Positions 1 to 10,957 of a stretch of 64,000 bases of DNA are shown here, piece by piece. Positions within the stretch are counted from its first letter, which is position 1. Each line of letters opens with the position of its first letter. A program made the translations under genes and the position numbers. This stretch comes from Brachypodium distachyon (taxonomy: Eukaryota; Streptophyta; Magnoliopsida; Poales; Poaceae), in NCBI RefSeq assembly GCF_000005505.3, contig NC_016131.3:72333855-72397854 (forward strand), given 5' to 3'. The notes beneath the pieces were generated by a model. It made no database searches and was not told the origin of the DNA. It worked only from the letters and a program-made list of their open reading frames with translations.

Positions 1-93
1 AACCACCTCGATGGCATATGCCGTGAAGATACCACGTCACTTTTACACGAGAAATTCATACACTAGGCAAAGTTGCAAAGAATCAAGAGAATC

Positions 94-981
94 AACTCTA
101 ACATGTAACCTATTAAGAAAAAAAAAGTGTTTTTGCAGTACCCCGGTACTCCAAAAATATACCTCGGAGTACCAAGCATATCTAACCGTTGGTACCAAAG
201 GGCAACTTAGTCATTTTGCGGAGGGTAATTTGGTCTTTGCCCTCGTATTGCCCCGATCGCTTCGTCGAGCGCAGCAGCAGTGCCGTCCCTAGCCCGTCGA
301 TCGACCGTCATCATCTCCCTCCGCTCACGGGGCGGACAGCCTCTTCTCTGTGCGGTGGAAAGCGCCTCACCGCCGTTCCAATCGATTCGCAACGCCACAC
401 GGCCTCGCCGCCCTTCCAATCGAGGCACCGCACGGCCTCCAGTCGTCCGCCGTCAAATCACGGCGTAGTGCCGCCCCCGATGCCGTTCCAAGCGAGGCGC
501 ATCGCTGTCTCCAGCCGCCGCCGTGCTATCGAGGCGCAGCGCCGCCTCAGCCGCCACACCACCGTTCGTCGCCCCAGCCCTCGAGCAGCTGTTCGGCCCC
601 AAGCTGCCTCCCGTGTGAGATCAAACCTGCTCCCAGCCGCTGCCATCCAATCGAGCCACCGGCCAAAACCCAACCACGCCAGCGTTCGCCGCCCCTAGGC
701 ACGATCTCACGATGCTGCCAGCCCAAATCCTCACTTGATTACGATTTCCTTTTTTTAATTTGAAACCAAAATCCAGTTCAGCACACGAAAGTTCCAAACT
801 AACCTCACGTGATTACGATTTTGCCCTCCAAGTCGAGGTACTCCGGTGTTTTTCGACTCGGTACTCCATAAAATTAAAGATGGAGTACCAAATAATACTA
901 ACCACTAGATCGGTCCAAATAAAGGGACTATATTAAATCCGGGGTATCGTAAAAGAGCTTAAAAAAAAACTCTAACATGTA
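94..981. mobile_element. GC-rich inserted element with terminal similarity, candidate non-autonomous DNA transposon
   Basis: The 14-mer aactctaacatgta occurs at 94-107 and again at 968-981 and brackets the segment like a target-site duplication. The inner ends are roughly inverted: the left end has a purine-rich run leading to cagtaccccgg near 140, and the right end reads ccggggtatcg near 940. Both ends also carry ggagtaccaa motifs in direct orientation (about 165-180 and 880-895). The interior (250-720) is very GC- and CpG-rich and holds a degenerate repeat built around ccgttccaatcga. Overlapping open frames on both strands are what such composition gives by chance, so I call no gene. A Pack-MULE-like element is one reading, but a 14-bp duplication is longer than the usual 9 bp, so the class is uncertain. 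Confidence 0.45.
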
Positions 982-1418
982 CCGTTATTATATTTTCCGC
1001 ACAAGAGGATGGATACTTCAGTTTGAAGCAGCAGCCCCGTCCACATTGCACATTACAGCTAGGGCAAAGAGGGAGTCTTGGGCAGATAGCGAGGCAGCTG
1101 CTAGGCACCAATGCCGGCCGGCCGTGCACAATCTTTTATTCAGATATCGCTGACAACAACAAGCGAAATGCTGGCTGCCAACATATCTCAGCCTCTGTCC
1201 CTGTCCCCCACAGGCCAATCTCCGAACACAGAGCCCCTTAATTAGTTGCACTCGCACTTCACCATCTCCATCTTCCATCGTCAAACCTTCGCTCGGATCG
1301 ATAACTACCAGTTGATCAATCCCCGGCCAACGCCAAACCACTCTTCGAATTTCACATCATCATCGATCGTGGTGGAGTGAGTGGATCGTAGGCTCGTAAC
1401 CAGGGAGCTACTAGCAAC

Positions 1419-1988
1419 ATGGAAGACGCCGAGACCGGGAGATCGCCAGGGGCGGCGCCGGCCATGATGACCTCGTCTTCCCCGGCGCCGGTGCCGGCCG
1501 CGTCACGGCGGTACTACGATTGCGTGTTCTGCAAGCGCGGGTTCACCACGGCCCAGGCGCTGGGCGGCCACATGAACGTGCACCGCCGCGACCGCCCCAA
1601 GCCGGCCGCCGCCCCCGACATCGACGCGCCCACGGCCACGGGGTGCTACATGGCATACCCCTGGCCCTCGGCGCCCCCGCCGCAGCCACCGATGAGATGT
1701 GGCGGCAGCAGCTTCGTGCTCTCCGGGTTGCGCTGCGCAGGGAACAACGCGGAGGTGGCCGTGTGGCCTGCCGCAGCAGCTGCAGCAGGTAGCAGCCCTA
1801 GCCCGAGGCCGAGGGAGCTGAGCCTGTTCGGCGCCGACAACGACGACGACGACGGCCATGATGATCACGACTTGCGACTGGGCCTTGGGTGCCATGGGAG
1901 CGGGTTACGCTCACCGGAGGAAGGGCCAGAGCCGGAGAGGAATATGCTGGACTTGGAGCTCAGGCTCGGGCCTCGTCCAAGACATTGA
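1419..1988 (+). CDS. Single C2H2 (QALGGH) zinc-finger transcription factor with EAR motif, TAC1/SUPERMAN-like
   Basis: This is an intronless gene of 189 residues. One plant-type finger lies at about residues 34-56 ([19 protein letters not shown] followed by MNVH), with the invariant QALGGH helix that contacts DNA. It is followed by a basic RRDRPKP stretch. The middle is low-complexity Ala/Pro/Ser, and an acidic [12 protein letters not shown] run lies near residue 145. The C terminus holds LDLELRLG, an LxLxL-type EAR motif that in this family recruits TOPLESS-type corepressors. This layout (finger near the N terminus, EAR at the C terminus, no introns, under 200 aa) is that of the SUPERMAN/RABBIT EARS/TAC1 group of nuclear repressors. 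Within that group I cannot assign an orthologue. The ATG at 1419 is the first in frame after an in-frame-stop-containing leader, and no finger residue is missing. Confidence 0.9.
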   Translation: MEDAETGRSPGAAPAMMTSSSPAPVPAASRRYYDCVFCKRGFTTAQALGGHMNVHRRDRPKPAAAPDIDAPTATGCYMAYPWPSAPPPQPPMRCGGSSFVLSGLRCAGNNAEVAVWPAAAAAAGSSPSPRPRELSLFGADNDDDDGHDDHDLRLGLGCHGSGLRSPEEGPEPERNMLDLELRLGPRPRH

Positions 1989-2301
1989 TCGATCAGTCGC
2001 ATGCATGGTAGTGCAACTTCACCTTATATGCACTGCATGGTTTTTTGTTTGATGAATATGCACTGCTGCATGCTTGATATTGTCTGTCAGCACTTTAATT
2101 TTGCCTGTGTAATTATATGTACTGCATTACATGCCCTGTTAATACGACAATTGCAGACAAGCGTACGTATTATGGATTTATGGCTAGCTTTTTTATATTG
2201 TTTGTCACAGCGCTTTAGCACAAAAGTTTTACTGCACGCGGTGTCTCATCCCGTCATTCTATGGACGCTTTGTTGCTGGTGTGCTAGCTAGCTACATGAA
2301 T

Positions 2302-2514
2302 TGCTTTGCTGTTTGATCTCGTTATTTGCTATTTTCATCTTGTCCGGCCTGCATGCATGCTTGTTCTCAACCTTACTAAATGGCAGCAAATCTTCGAAAC
2401 AAACGAATTTCTTACAGTAGTTGTTTACTCATTAAATTGCTATATTTTCGTCTCGTCCTGCATGCATGCTTGTTCTCGACAGTACTAAATGGCCACAAAT
2501 CTTTGAGATAGAGT
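2302..2514 (+). repeat. Tandem duplication, period about 111 bp
   Basis: Two similar copies lie downstream of the zinc-finger gene. Each contains cctgcatgcatgcttgttctc (2347 and 2458) followed by a diverged tactaaatgg and aaatctt stretch. The copies differ by scattered substitutions. The rest of 1989-3800 is AT-rich 3' flank with many short tgcatgca runs and no gene I can support. Confidence 0.6.
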
Positions 2515-3807
2515 ATGCTACGAGAATTGTCTTAGATCGAATTTCCGGGCATAAATACTTCATCTTTTGGATTCACAGAGTCATTTCCTTTTTGACATAC
2601 TAAGTCTCTGTTGGAATCCGGGTTTAATTTACGGAGTCCTCGATCCTGTTTTCATATATAGACTTGCGGACTTGCCTAGCTATATGCACGGTTACAAACA
2701 TGGGGATACTACTGCAGCCACATGCCCCCAATGCGTGCATGTAATGTTCATCGCAAAAGTTGTACTTGTATATATGTATGCGATGCAGCCGCAAGCCCGC
2801 AGTGCATATATTTTTATGTGCAATATCCTCCACAAGAATTACAGATATACCAGTTTCAAAAAGAATTACAGATATATCAAATATATATCTATGTTAAGGA
2901 ATTGAGCAGTACATGTTTCTAATATGTATAAGTTAGCTTCATTTGTGTTTGCTATGATTGTTTGGGCTGTTTGAACCTGAACCAAACAATCTAAAAATGC
3001 ATATAACTAAATTCGGGTACAATGTTATCCAAGGCTAGCTTTTCAATGTTGTATTGCTCCGTTATCTTCTGCATGCAGATTGCATAACCCGAAACTTGTT
3101 GCTTCGTGTGATTCTTTTTATGATGCATGTCTTTGTTGTTTATCTAAGTGGGGTCTTCTGTTTCCTTAAAACAAATTACGAAAACTCATTCTGGTCTATT
3201 TTAATACAGGGATAAAACTTGATATACTTAGTTTTTGATGGTTATCTAGTTTTTGATGGTACTCTCGGCTAGAATATGTTCCCTATGTTTAAAAATCTGA
3301 TTGGCTGATGATTTAAATTTAGCCCTTTTTCGGAGGCACTTTAGCCTTGAAGTCCATATATTCTTCTCTATCTTGCATATTTAGGTATATGAATCCTTAA
3401 GTGTGTATACCGATAGTGCTAGCTAGCCCGTAATATTTCAAGTAATTTTACTGCTGGTACTTTTATAGTTTATTTGACCCCTCTTGTAGCATTGTTTGAT
3501 TCTCATCACTTGGCCCTCCAGGCTCTGTTTCCTGACTCTACGATTGTTCCCTATATCTTACACACAAAAACACATGTAATGCTTGGTGTCAACTTCTATG
3601 TTGGTGGAAAATGGTTTTGGCACATCGATGCACGTATGATTTTCTGAAACTTAACCAATTTTTTTAAGTCCTTAAGAACTAAAGAGAAATATTCATGCAA
3701 GTAGGTGATTTGGATCTAATAAATTACGACCGTTTGTGCATGTGGTGCAAAACCACAAACTGGATTTCTGTGCAACAAACTACATAACTTATAGAGTTGT
3801 CTTTTGT

Positions 3808-4070
3808 AGATCACTTCCTTCGTTTCTGAACACTTGTCTTTTTTGAATTTATCTTGGTCGAACTTTTATTTTTATCTCTGACTATGATTTTGAAGTAATA
3901 ATCAACATCAAATTCATACTATTAAATCTTCACAAAATCATGTTTAATAATGTATGATTGTTTTTCTTTGAAGCAACATGTTTCGAAAGAAATTAATGTT
4001 CGCATTATCACATTAGAGACCTTACCAATACTATACTAAATGACAAGTATTTTAAAACAATGAGAGTTAA
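3808..4070. mobile_element. Decayed Stowaway-type MITE
   Basis: The left end reads cttccttcgtttctgaacacttgtc. The right end, around 4035-4065, reads aatgacaagtattttaaaac, its diverged inverse. This matches the ctccctccgt...aatgacaagtattt consensus of grass Stowaway MITEs. The right tip is eroded. 4071-5200 holds no other recognisable element; a 114-codon open frame at 4331-4675 has no recognisable family. Confidence 0.55.
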
Positions 4071-5248
4071 TATTTTTTAATTTATATGCAGTTTGAAAGT
4101 GATCAAATACTTTTTAAACCAAAATTTATAGACATGAGTTTCTACCCAAAAACCTTCATGCGTGAACCTTTTCATAATTTAAAAAAATAAAAAAAGTGAT
4201 TTTTACTAAGCTACAAAATGGGTCTCCATGTTTTAAAATGTAGCTTCGGTTTATTGGTAATATTTTTTTGTTATTGATGATCTTGTTTTTTATTGTGTGC
4301 ATCTTAAGATAAAGAAGCTAGCCAAGACAAGTGTTCTCTTCCGTTTCTTTTAATTCAACGGTTTTTGTTTTGATCATCTTGATTGATATTTGTGCTACAT
4401 CAATGGTAGATCGTGTTATATACACATGCCTTGACGATGGGTATGTTTTACGCAACGAAATTAGCAGAACACCTACCCCCGTTGGCAAAACAAATTCTGA
4501 AATTATTGCCAAAGGGTTCTTTCGGGTCGACCCCATCGGGCTTGTTTATTTCACCATGCACGGATGGGTTCCGATGATAGCTTCTCCGTTTTGTTCCACG
4601 GCAAGACGGTATTCGTTTCGAAAGAGTTGTTCATCCGGAACTTATGATTATGAACCCAGAAAGAATTACCTATGAACAATATCAAATCGATAGCCATATT
4701 GTCAAGGAATATGGTACTTTCACAACATATATAGGAGTAGAATTGATTTTCACAAAGCAACCAAGTCTAAAAAAAATAGAAAACTGACGGTCAAACTATC
4801 ATATTGGAAAAACCGCGTCAGCTCTAAAAGCAAGCACTCCACCCTAAGCTAAGCACTCGCAAAGCATTAATACGGCAGTTGGTCCGACTTCACACGGGCA
4901 CCACAGCGACAAAGACGGCTTTCGTTTCGTTCCCAGCACCAGGAGAAGCGCACGCGGAGGCCAGAAGCCACTGGAGACTGGAGCGAGCGCCCGGCCCCGG
5001 GTTGTCAAGTGTCAACCGGGAAAAAGCCACACGAGACACACAACCCTAACGCCGAACGGAAGCCAAACCAAAGAGAGCACCGGGGAAGAGGAGCCCAGCG
5101 GACTGCGGACGGACACCGCACCAAACCAAAGCGACCAGAAAATTCTCTCCTCCTCGCACCAGCGCTGCTCTCCTCCTCTCCCCACCGAAATTCCCCACAT
5201 CCGCCCCGCCGTCTTCCACCCCGTCCGTCTCCCCCGCCGGCCACCGCC

Positions 5249-7937
5249 ATGCGCATCCGCAGGTACGCCGCGCGCCTGCTCGCCTCCTCGAACCCGGCGT
5301 CCGCCGCCGCGTCCTCGCCCCCGCCGCAGCCCGCGGCGCCCTGGTTCCACGCCGCTGCCGATGACTGCGCCATCTGCGAGCGCACCCGCTGCTCCGACTC
5401 GGAGGTACCTTTCCCTGCCCCCCCTTCCCCTCTCCCTCTCGCCCCGCTCCGCATTACTCCGCGGCGTGGCGATGCAGGGAACCGCTTCGTTTTGCCTCGG
5501 GTTCTAACGGGACGGTTCTGTGTGTTCGGCGGAATTGCAGGGGGCTCCCGACGGGGTGAAGCACAAGGGGCACATTGCCAGACTCACGCCGGAGGGCGAG
5601 CTCAAGAGCGATGAGCGCATCGGCGTACCTCGGTCGCCTCCTGTTCCTCCGGAAGGTGCGTGCCGGTGACACGCCACTATTCCATGATTCGCTTTGATAG
5701 TTAATTCTAACTTGCTTCTGTTCTGGTTCCGTAAGGAGAAATGTATAAGTTGCTAATGTGCTAAATCCTGTCGTCTCGCTGTTTCAGAAATCATTCCAGC
5801 TCACGAATGCAAGGTAGATGACGAACGATCTGCGAGTAAACATGACGCCACACTGGAAGAAGTTGAAATTGGAGCTTCTAGTGTTAGCTCAACTCCTGTT
5901 CCTCCGGAAGGTGCGTGCCACGCTGCCATTCTACGGATCACTTTGATAGCTAAATCCTACTAACTTGCTTCTGTTCTGGTTCCTAAGGACAAATGTATAA
6001 CTTGCTAATGTGCAAAATCCTGTCGTTTTGCTGTTTCAGAAATCATTCCGGCTCATGGATGCAAGATAGATGACGAACGATCTGTGGGTAAACATGACGC
6101 CGCGCTGGAAGTTGAAATTGGAGCTTCTGGTGTTAGTTCACCTCGTGTTCCTCCGGAAGGTGTGTGCCACGCTGCCATTCTAGGGATCACTTTGATAGTT
6201 AAATCCTGCTAGCTTGCTTCTGTTCTTGTTCTGTAAAGATAAATGTATAACTTGCTAATGCACAAAATCCTGTGGTCTCCTGTTTCAGAAATTATCCCAA
6301 CTCATGAATGCAAGATCGATGACGAACGATCTGCAAGTAAAGATGGCGTCGCTCTGGAATTTGAAATGGGAGCTTCTGGTGCTAGTAGAGCTGCTGCGAG
6401 ACCAGATGATATGGGGAAAACTATGCTTGTCAATGAAGCCGTTACTGAGCCAGCAGATACAGGAGGAGCTTTTATTGTTAATGAAGATACTGATGAGCAG
6501 GAAGTTGGAGGGACAACTTCTCCTGTGAATGCCTCTGTTACTGAACAGGAGGTTACTGGGGGAGCTTCTCTTGTGAGTGACTCGTTCTCTGAGCCAGAAG
6601 TTATACGGGGAGTTTCCTTTGCTAATGAAGCTACTACGAAGCAAGAAGTTTCGGAGATAGTTTCTCTCGTGAGTGAGGCTATAACTGAGCCAGCAGCTAT
6701 AGTCACTGCATCGGAAGTTATAAGGGGAGCCCCCCTTGATGGCAAAGGCGATGCAGAGCCCGATTTGAAAATGAGAGCTTCTCTCGTGAATGAGTCTGCT
6801 TGTAAAATGGATGTTAAGCGGGTATCTTCCCTTGTTTTTGAAGCTGTAACTCATGCAGCACTCCCAGAAAGTGTTTCTCTTGTGAGTGAAGTTGTCACTG
6901 AGCCAGGAGTTAATGGAGCTGCTTTCCACGACAATGAAGTTTCAGTGGAACCAGAAGTTGCAGGTGGACCTTCTCTTGTAGATGAATCTACTGAACAGGC
7001 AGTAACAGGGAAAACTTGTGCTGTCAAGGAAGTTGCTGCAGAACCAGATGTTGTTGGCGGGGCTTCTGCTTGTAGGGGAGATGGCAATGCTGATTTAAAT
7101 GAGCAACAGCCTCCTGACTATGATCCAGATATTTCCAGTGTACAGGGTGAAAGTGCAGGAGAGGGTGTCGCCAGCGAAGTGCAGCCTTCTAGAGACCATG
7201 AAGCAGATACCATTCGTTCTGTAAACACCAGGAACAGTGAACCTGTTGGAGACAAGAGTCCAACTGGTGAGGAAGTAGCACCGCACGATGACACACCCAG
7301 TGTTTCATGTGTATCAGATATTTTAGCTAGAAGCGTTGGGAAATCAGGGAGAACTGATATCATATGTTATGCTAGGCGCAGGGGTAAAAGGAAGCTAAAT
7401 ATTGTGGAGATAAAGAGAAAACAAATTAAAATGGATGATGGTGCCATCTATGATCAAAAGGCGGCACTGGATAGAATTGCTCCTCGCCTGAGTAAAATGC
7501 CAACAGCTGGATCTGCAGAAATTAAACTCGCCGACATAAAGAGAGAACTTATAGACAATTCAGCCTCGAGCAAGGGTAAACAGAGGAAGATGCGACCATT
7601 TGAATGTGACGTTGAGTATTGCCGCATGACATTCAAAAATAAGGCCGAGCTTTCTCTCCACAAGAAGAACATGTGCACGCTCAAGTCATGTGGCAGACAA
7701 TTCAGAGCCCACAAGTATCTGAAACGCCACCAGAAGATTCACGATTGTGATACTCCTTACAAGTGCCCATGGGAGGGTTGCAGTATGGCTTTCAAGTGGA
7801 CATGGGCTCTGGCAGAGCATTTCCAAGTTCATACAGGAGATAAGCCATATAAATGCAAGACGCCTGGGTGTGGCCGGATATATAAGTTTGTTTCGGACTT
7901 CACCCGGCATAGGATGAGGTGCAAACCTCAGAGGTAA
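5249..7937 (+). CDS. REF6-type four-finger C2H2 protein lacking JmjN/JmjC, with repeat-expanded acidic region
   Basis: Five exons join in phase: 5249-5404, 5541-5655, 5788-5910, 6040-6159 and 6289-7937 (720 aa). The C-terminal ~115 residues (about 605-720) are a zinc-finger cluster. Finger 3 is CPWEGCSMAFKWTW then EHFQVH; finger 4 is CKTPGCGRIYKFVSDF then RHRMRC. The motifs CPWxGCxMxFKW and FVSDFxRH are those of the DNA-binding fingers of the plant H3K27 demethylase REF6 (JMJ705/JMJ12 family), which read CTCTGYTY-type sites. Here no JmjN or JmjC domain is present, and the last finger ends H-x3-C rather than H-x5-H. A basic patch (ARRRGKRKL, about residue 533) is a likely nuclear signal. Residues ~215-430 are imperfect acidic repeats of about 18 aa (EAVTEP, ASLV-type). 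Exon 1 encodes MRIRRYAARLL and a CAICERTRC cysteine cluster of unknown role. A DNA-binding nuclear function is inferred; the catalytic role of REF6 is not. Confidence 0.82.
5640..6420 (+). repeat. Three tandem exon-intron units (~250 bp) inside the zinc-finger gene
   Basis: Exon 3, exon 4 and the start of exon 5 all begin with an acceptor followed by EIIPxHxCKxDDERS. Exons 2, 3 and 4 all end with VPPE plus a phase-1 donor. Introns 2, 3 and 4 are 132, 129 and 129 bp and align along their whole length, sharing ctttgatag, acttgcttctgttct and aaatgtataa. Acceptors fall at 5788, 6040 and 6289, so the repeating unit is one phase-symmetric exon plus one intron. Any number of copies keeps the frame. 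Confidence 0.9.
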
Positions 7938-8219
7938 AAAACTTGCTTAATTTTGAAGAGTTAGGGTAGGAGTAAAGCTTGTGCTTGCTACTGTAGATGG
8001 TTTTATTATTTGCTGGAAGTTCCTTCACTGAATTGTTCTGAGTTCTGACAACTTATAGTGGGATTGTTCGTTTCTTTATTGAAGTAAAAATGTTACAATC
8101 TTTAGTTTTTAGTTTATAAACGGCGAGCATGTGTTTCATGAACATTGGTGTACATTTCCAAAAACGGATTGATGTTATGCGCATTGTTTCTTCTTTACAG
8201 TTGTGATGTCTGTTCTTTT

Positions 8220-9620
8220 GTTCGTTTTTGGACTATTAGTTCCATGCTTATCCATCTATGGATTTACCTGCCTAAACGTTTGCACCAAACTACAAGATAA
8301 CCTGTTTATTTTGCCTAGTTGACGACCTAATTTGAGCCATTTAAGGTTATATTCCTGGATATCCAACAAGCCTCCAATCTGTTCAACCATCAACTGTTGT
8401 AATGGTTGCACTTCCATTATGAGCTTTGAAAATCTACTGATGTGGCTCTTTATTTTGAAATGATTATTCTGTCCATGAAGAAAAACTACATAAATCAGAA
8501 AGCAATGTATGGTATCAACCAAACTGTTAATGACTGCAACTTCTGTAGAATCCGTGCCCTTTCATCTGGTAAAGAGCAGGCACAGGAGATACTTAGATTA
8601 TTATGCGTTGAAATGTATAGTTAGTTTTATTCTCTAACTGGGGTGTGTGCACTGTTTAAGCTTATGATACTCGAGAGTATAATTAGTTCTATGACTAGTA
8701 TGTGAACTGTTTTAAGCTTTTGATAATTGCAGCACTTGCAATCCACCCATTTGTTCATGTGTTGCCATTTGTCTATGTGTTGGAAACATGCACCAAATTT
8801 GCTTTCAAACATTAATTTGTTATTTTTCTTGTTAGCAATGTACGTAGTAGAAATGTGCATACTATACGTTTTGTTTGCCTTACAATTATTACTTTATTAG
8901 TGATCTACTCTACCTGGTTTCTACAGAAAGTCAGGAAGGTAAACTTGGTGCTTTTCGTAGATTCAGCTAGCTTGGGAAAGCAAAACCTGTTTATTTTGCC
9001 TAGTTTTCCACTTTGCCATTCAAAGTTACAATGAGAAGTTATTGGAGTTCTAAATCTTGTCCACAGCCCTTGGATCAAAATTAAGGAATTAGACTAATAA
9101 TTTTGGGACTGTCGAAATGAACAGTATCATAGAGCTGGTGTTTGTTTCATTGGTTTAGATATTCGTGGATGTCCAATAGTAGTTGTTTGATTGTTAACAG
9201 CTGTAATGTTTGCACTTTCATGACAGCTTTGAGAATTAAATATCGTGGCCCTCTAATTTAAAGTGCTTCTATGCCCCTAAAAGAAAAACTACATTTATCA
9301 TAAAGCAATGGATGGTGGTACGAATCAATTGTTGCCGCAACTTCTTTTGAGTCTGTGCCCTTTCATATGGTGAAACACATCTGCACAGGAGCTACATTTA
9401 TCATTCTCTGACTGCGCTCTGTGCACAGTTTGGCTTTTGATACTACCTGTAGCACCACTTCCAATCAACCGATTTGTTCCTTGTGTTGGGGCTTGCACCA
9501 AATTTTCTCTGACACATACATCTGTTCGTTTGTTAGTGATCTATCTGGTGCTTCCAGAGTGTCAGAAAATGCAACTTATAGTGCTTTGGTGGATTTCAAC
9601 TTCCTTGAAAAATTTAAATC
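8220..9620 (+). repeat. Two tandem copies of the 3' flank of the zinc-finger gene
   Basis: Copy A (about 8230-8960) and copy B (about 8985-9620) share an ordered series of blocks. These are cctgtttattttgcctagtt (8299 and 8988), a ggat.tccaa block, tgtaatg.ttgcacttcc/t, gaaaaactaca, the gtgccctttcat block (8556 and 9354) and ttttgata with gcaccaaat. Short open frames here are chance. There is no gene between 7938 and 9700 beyond the 3' UTR of the upstream gene. Confidence 0.75.
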
Positions 9621-9708
9621 CTATGCTTGCATCTCAGCAGTACATGGGCACAGTGTACGATTTCCTTTGTTGGAAAAATAAATAAATAAAAGGAACGCTT
9701 TGATTAAT

Positions 9709-10021
9709 ACTCCCTCCATCCAGAAATACAAGGCCAATTTTGGGGATAACAAGAACCAAGGAAAAATCCTCGTGAGTAGTGCTTGGTAGTTATGATTTTT
9801 GGTTTTGCCAATGGAAGAGCTGAATTTTCTCTTGTCGTGAGGAGCATTTAAGTTATGCATGCATGCACACCAATCAACAATTATGATATGAGTTACGAGG
9901 AGATTTTTGTGCTAGGGATGCGGGAGGGAAGGTAATAAACTAACTCAAGAAGCAAAGTGGCCTTGTATTTTGGAAATCTCAGATTTGGGATTTGGCCTTG
10001 CATTTCTGGATGGAGGCAGTA
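9709..10021. mobile_element. Stowaway-type MITE, about 313 bp
   Basis: The left end reads ctccctccatccagaaatac (9710-9729) and the right end is its near-perfect inverse, catttctggatggaggcagt (about 10001-10020). Both are next to TA. There is no coding capacity. It lies between the zinc-finger gene and its decayed copy, so it probably inserted after the tandem duplication. Confidence 0.85.
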
Positions 10022-10957
10022 TATCTCTGGCAAGAATATAGCTATGTCAAGATTATTTCTTTTTGAGATAATACATGTTGTCATCACGAGAAACCTTATA
10101 AAGAGGGCGTATCAATTGAGCTTTAGTTAGGGAGACATGTTATAATGCTAGCTAGTGTCAGGATAGGTAAAGCCGTAAAGGTAAGACATGCGTATATGGC
10201 GACTATAGGGGGGGGGGGTCATTTTATACTTGTGAGAGTCAGACACCGATGTGGTTTAATTAGGTTTGGCTGCAACTCATCCAATTGAGAGGGGCGTAAT
10301 CCTGCTAAGTGGCGGGACCTTGAGCATGATTAAGTTACTCGATGCGGGGTAATCTGAAAATCCATCGACACATGACAAGCTTCCTTTGGGACTTCTCCCG
10401 CAGCCAATCCTGGGAGAAAAGTTCCTATCGTGGCCAATCACGAGAGCCAAGAGGGATCACTTCACGATATTTATCACGTCATCGGAAGATCCATTGACAC
10501 TATGCGAAGGGTATGTCTGGTGGTGGCTAAAGTCTACCCTACCAAAATTTTGGTCATGACCATAACTTTGGTCCTTGTTTGGATGGGAGCAAGTTTTTTG
10601 GCAAGCTATTGCCTCACTGCCAACTCTAAATCATTTTTCTTACCAAAACTGGCCAACCCATGGGCACTCAAAACCTTCACCAAAATATTTGTTAGCCAAA
10701 TATTTCGTATGGCACACATGGGCTCAAACCAAACTTACCCGAACTTCCCGGATGACTCTTCTTTCTGGGGCCAATTGTGACAGAAAGTTTCCTCTCTCAA
10801 CCAATCGCGGGAGGGACTCTTTGTTCCGTTTGACCTTATTCTTCTATTCTTCTATCTTTCTTCTGCTGGTAGCATTTGGGTTTGGGTATCACTGTGGGAT
10901 AGCAGCCCCCCATCGAAGCCAATTTTCTCTCTTACAACAGAAGCCCCCTTGACCTGT
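10022..10957. other. Intergenic stretch between zinc-finger gene and pseudocopy
   Basis: It contains a poly-G run at about 10208-10217 and an AT/GC-mixed segment (10570-10760) with tgtttggatggg at one end and gggctcaaaccaaac at the other. The latter could be the ends of a small MITE. I see no exon 1-4 homologue of the zinc-finger gene here, so the downstream copy is 5'-truncated. Confidence 0.4.

Noticed and set aside
4331..4675. A 114-codon frame
   Set aside because: No family recognised; it might be a decayed fragment of something, but the sequence alone gives no support.
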